Part shown: positions 5,274 through 7,403 of the stretch, piece after piece | How the letters are laid out: every line of letters begins with the position of its first letter | How positions within the stretch are numbered: position 1 is the stretch's first letter | Source of the DNA: CAZFER01 sp964517495 | GTDB taxonomy: Bacteria; Hinthialibacterota; Hinthialibacteria; Hinthialibacterales; Hinthialibacteraceae | Assembly (NCBI GenBank): GCA_964517495.1 | Contig: CAZFER010000136.1 | Coordinates: 1 to 7,403, forward strand | Reading direction: 5' to 3' | DNA: 7,403 nt | The notes under the pieces: generated by a model | Database searches by the model: none | What the model was told of the DNA's origin: nothing | The model's input: the letters and a program-made list of their open reading frames with translations, nothing else | Program-made: the position numbers and the translations under genes

Positions 5274-5538
5274 AGAGAGTTAAGAGAACAGGATATTATA
5301 TCCATACATACGGAAGGAGCCACCACATTGCATGATGACTCCTTCCTTACGTACTGATTGGCATATTCTTCGGATGCCTACTCCTTTCGTTAATCCCTTT
5401 AGGGATCCAGCTCTTCAAGCCTCCACTGAGGCTTCGGTGTGAGATTAACGGTTTTCTCCCCATTCAATCTCACTTAGGGTTTTTGAGGACCCTTTACCCG
5501 AGAGCGTGTAGCTGATCAACTGCAATTTCACTCTCTTA
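5274..5538 (-). ncRNA. Candidate structured noncoding RNA, about 265 nt, unknown class
   Basis: About eight consecutive hairpins are visible. In minus-strand 5' to 3' order the paired arms are: 5535-5529/5506-5500 (capped by an internal stem in 5524-5507); 5493-5489/5480-5476; 5473-5464/5448-5439; 5434-5428/5423-5417; 5407-5402/5397-5392; 5378-5374/5364-5360; 5354-5339/5319-5304; and 5303-5291. Six non-Watson-Crick positions are G-U pairs when read from the minus strand but A-C mismatches on the plus strand, against one case the other way. A consensus-like promoter ends 7 bases before the first stem. Only very short reading frames occur inside. The 3' end is uncertain: the last hairpin has no U-run. 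The RNA would converge on the XRE gene and could act in trans or as antisense to its 3' end. A mobile repeat element (8-bp terminal inverted repeat, 5273-5280 and 5530-5537) is the main alternative. Confidence 0.6.
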
Positions 5539-5544
5539 TTTTAG

Positions 5545-5574
5545 ATTATAGCAATAAAAAAGGTGGTTTGGCAA
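5545..5574 (-). promoter_or_regulatory. Promoter of the structured minus-strand RNA
   Basis: On the minus strand TTGCCA (5574-5569) is followed after 18 bp by a perfect TATAAT (5550-5545). Start would fall near 5537-5540, on the A residues that open the first hairpin. The rest of 5539-5692 is AT-rich spacer downstream of the PhoD-like gene, with no gene visible. Confidence 0.7.
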
Positions 5575-5650
5575 TAGGAAAATTAAATTTTTTTTAATAA
5601 AATTATTCGAATATACATGTAATTTGCACGCTCATTTTAATCCCATTCAC

Positions 5651-5688
5651 CATATTCTTAACAAAATGAATATGTTTTGTTATTTTTT
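5651..5688 (+). terminator. Weak AT-rich hairpin with a T-run, plus orientation
   Basis: AACAAAA (5660-5666) pairs with TTTTGTT (5675-5681) and is followed by ATTTTTT. An overlapping alternative stem pairs CATATTC (5651-5657) with GAATATG (5668-5674). The stem is AT-only apart from one pair, so termination would be weak. In this orientation it could limit plus-strand read-through into the antisense of the PhoD-like gene. It also lies just past that gene's stop codon and might protect its 3' end. Confidence 0.25.
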
Positions 5689-5692
5689 GGAT

Positions 5693-7279
5693 TTAATGGA
5701 TTAACTGGCTTTTTTTGAGTTCAGTTTCATGGATGAACTCATTATCAATATTGAAAATTTGATAGCTTACGGTTGGATCGTCAGCGGTGGTATCGAATGA
5801 GAGAACACCAAACGAGCATTTTTCGTTATAACTGAATAATGCATCGGGCATTTTTCTATGGGTGTGGATATTGGATAGCTTGGAACTTTCGAATTCATAG
5901 AGTGGGTAACCCTTGGGGCGTTCGGTTTTCCATACATCGGATCGATGACGGTCAGCACATATGAGAAAAACGCCGTCGATTTTGTTGTCGTTGATAAATG
6001 AAAATATCTCTTCGCGTTCTTTTTTGTATCCATCCCAGGTATCCAGGCTTCCCGGTTTGGTTCCCTCTGACCAGGGCACGGGGGAGGCAAGCACTTTAAA
6101 GGTGGCATCGGAATTCTTTAACTCTTTGAACAACCATTCCTTTTGGGCCTGGCCAAGCATGAAAGGATTTTCAGCTTTGGGATCTGTGCGGTAATAGCGG
6201 CCATCCAGCATAATAAAATCAACATCGCCGATGTTGAATGAAAACCAGCAGCCTGGTTGAGATTCACCACCGCCATAAGAAGGATTCACCCAATTGCATT
6301 TAAAGAGTTTCCAAACGGGGAATTTCCATGCGGGAGTATGAATTTCCGGCCCACCCCAGCCATCGTTGTCGGTAAAATCGTGATCATCCCAAATGGCGTA
6401 AATTCCACGGGTTGAAATGAATCCACGATATTCAGAACGTGATTGCCGACGGTAGTAGCAATATTTTTGTACCGCAGGTTTTTTGGGATGATCGATATAG
6501 ACGTTATCACCCAGGAATAGAAAGGCATGCAAAGGGTGCGTGGTGATGGTTGTCCACATACGTTCGTATTGGGGTGTGTAACCTGCACCGCCGCCGAAAC
6601 CGACTTGAAATTTTGCAGGTGCGTTATCTTTGGGGAAGGTTCGGAATGTCCAATCATTATTGAAGGTTTTTTGTCCAATATGCACGTTATACGAATACAG
6701 CGTGTTCGGTTTGAGACCATCGACCGTGACTATGGCGGTGTTATCCAACTTTTTTTTGGTTGTTAATTTAGTGGATTGAAATTGATTATCAGGATTTTCC
6801 ACTTCGGTTACGGTAACCTGAAAGGGTAATTCGCCGGAGGTTCTTACCCAAAAGCTGGCGCTATGGTCAGTGAGGTTACCCACCATGGGTCCGTGGAGGA
6901 GCGGTGTGGGATTTTTGGCTTCCAATTTTTTAAACGCCGCACTTTCCCATAACGGTTGCAGTAACGATTCCGGACCGGCTAAAAAACGTCCGAAAGGTAA
7001 ACCTTTTTTCATGGCATCTTTAACATAATCCATGGATTTAGCGATTTCGCCATTTTGGGCATGAGCGATGGCCATGATGTAGAGGGATTCGAGATCGTCC
7101 GGATGGTCTTTTAAATAAGCGGAAGTTGATTGAATCGTCGTTTCGATTTTGCCATCCACCAGGTCTGACATTATTTCCCGGCTGATTTTTTTGTATTGTT
7201 CCAGAGCCATCCCCGTGGTAGCAAATAGAAATGTCACAGTGAAAAGGGTTATGAAAATATATATAGTTTGGCGATACAT
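5693..7279 (-). CDS. Exported PhoD-like metallophosphatase with N-terminal TPR-like segment
   Basis: 528 residues. A signal peptide covers about 1-25 (hydrophobic IYIFITLFTVTFLFATTG, likely cleavage after GMA), so the enzyme acts in the periplasm or outside. Residues 60-95 read as a TPR-like helix pair (LESLYIMAIAHAQNGEIAKSMDYVKDAM). A beta-sandwich PhoD N-domain follows at about 126-215 (GPMVGNLTDHSASFWVRT). The catalytic domain has FGGGAGYTPQYERMW (228-242), FLGDNVYID (255-263, Asp258), WDDHDFTDND (297-306) and CADRHRSDVW (441-450, His445). These match the metal-binding blocks of PhoD-family alkaline phosphatases/phosphodiesterases, which use Fe and Ca and cleave phosphate mono- or diesters. 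The substrate is unknown. Ala442 stands where many members have Gly (GDRH). AGGAG 9 bases upstream supports the ATG. It stands alone; no Pho box is evident. Confidence 0.9.
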   Translation of the reverse strand: MYRQTIYIFITLFTVTFLFATTGMALEQYKKISREIMSDLVDGKIETTIQSTSAYLKDHPDDLESLYIMAIAHAQNGEIAKSMDYVKDAMKKGLPFGRFLAGPESLLQPLWESAAFKKLEAKNPTPLLHGPMVGNLTDHSASFWVRTSGELPFQVTVTEVENPDNQFQSTKLTTKKKLDNTAIVTVDGLKPNTLYSYNVHIGQKTFNNDWTFRTFPKDNAPAKFQVGFGGGAGYTPQYERMWTTITTHPLHAFLFLGDNVYIDHPKKPAVQKYCYYRRQSRSEYRGFISTRGIYAIWDDHDFTDNDGWGGPEIHTPAWKFPVWKLFKCNWVNPSYGGGESQPGCWFSFNIGDVDFIMLDGRYYRTDPKAENPFMLGQAQKEWLFKELKNSDATFKVLASPVPWSEGTKPGSLDTWDGYKKEREEIFSFINDNKIDGVFLICADRHRSDVWKTERPKGYPLYEFESSKLSNIHTHRKMPDALFSYNEKCSFGVLSFDTTADDPTVSYQIFNIDNEFIHETELKKSQLIH

Positions 7280-7335
7280 GGATAATTTCTCCTTTATATA
7301 TCAACAGATAGATTTACGGTAACGTTTTTTATTGG

Positions 7336-7371
7336 GATTGGCAATCGTGATGATAGAAGATAGAGATTGCC
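7336..7371. promoter_or_regulatory. GATTG/CAATC half-site cluster upstream of the PhoD-like gene
   Basis: GATTG (7336-7340) and CAATC (7342-7346) form a 5-1-5 palindrome. GGCAATC (7340-7346) also pairs with GATTGCC (7365-7371) across 18 bases. This lies 57-92 bases before the start of the PhoD-like gene, a place where a regulator could bind. No confident -35/-10 pair for that gene is visible in 7280-7403, so a regulatory function is only a possibility. Confidence 0.3.
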
Positions 7372-7382
7372 GTATAGGCATG

Positions 7383-7395
7383 GCTCCGCGGGAGC
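7383..7395. repeat. GC-rich palindrome at the right edge
   Basis: GCTCC (7383-7387) and GGAGC (7391-7395) flank GCG. The last 20 or so bases of the window are sharply GC-rich next to AT-rich spacer, as seen at the start of REP-like palindromic elements. The window ends before its extent can be judged. Confidence 0.35.
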
Positions 7396-7403
7396 GTCGC
7401 CCT

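Noticed and set aside
5332..5442. A 36-codon plus-strand frame starting ATGATG within the hairpin region.
   Set aside because: The ribosome-like GGAAGGAG is 12 bases away and is one arm of a hairpin. The RNA-structure signal explains the region, and there is no independent coding evidence.
5274..5538. CRISPR array or integron attC interpretation of the palindrome-rich gap.
   Set aside because: The hairpins differ from one another, there are no regularly spaced direct repeats, and no cas, integrase-cassette or RYYYAAC/GTTRRRY pair is seen.
91..7381. An 11-base match, ATGCCTATACG, at 91-101 (plus) and 7381-7371 (minus), near both window ends, like flanking inverted repeats of an element.
   Set aside because: Matches of this length are expected by chance in a window of this size, and the enclosed genes are largely housekeeping with no transposase.

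Overview
This looks like a chromosomal segment of a moderate-GC, Gram-negative-type bacterium. It has AGGAGG-type ribosome binding sites, ATGA gene overlaps, sigma70-like promoters, a chromosomal XerD recombinase, an NsrR-type nitric-oxide sensor and an exported PhoD-like enzyme. Nothing in it is phage- or plasmid-specific. I cannot name the species; a proteobacterial or Desulfobacterota-like lineage, or another deep Gram-negative phylum, would fit.

Layout. Positions 1-85 are a 17-bp tandem repeat array cut by the left edge. A zinc-binding MDR-family oxidoreductase follows on the minus strand (105-1133). It is divergent from a plus-strand pair that overlaps by ATGA: a glyoxalase-II-like metallo-beta-lactamase-fold hydrolase (1254-1898) and the tyrosine recombinase XerD (1895-2827). 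The intergenic region between the divergent genes has opposing, overlapping -10 elements.

The functional core is 2895-4746: an Rrf2/NsrR regulator, then a perfect 9-3-9 palindrome (3385-3405) matching the NsrR-box pattern and overlapping a promoter. Next come a group-I truncated haemoglobin and, again overlapping by ATGA, a 2Fe-2S/FAD/NAD(P)H reductase. Together they read as a two-polypeptide counterpart of flavohaemoglobin (Hmp), with sensor, operator, globin and electron donor side by side. The nitric-oxide detoxification role is inferred from family and context.

A small XRE-type regulator follows (4935-5273); its promoter region carries a palindromic, operator-like repeat. Convergent with it, on the minus strand, lies the most novel-looking element: about 265 nt (5274-5538) folding into about eight consecutive hairpins. 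A TTGCCA-18-TATAAT promoter sits directly upstream, so transcription would start at the 5' edge of the structure. G-U wobbles are kept almost only when the RNA is read from the minus strand, which supports a real minus-strand RNA. I do not recognise it as 6S, tmRNA, RNase P, SRP RNA or a riboswitch class I know.

The right part (5693-7279, minus) encodes an exported PhoD-like phosphodiesterase/phosphatase with an N-terminal TPR-like segment. The last 120 bases hold its upstream region, a set of GATTG/CAATC half-sites, and a GC-rich palindrome cut by the window edge.
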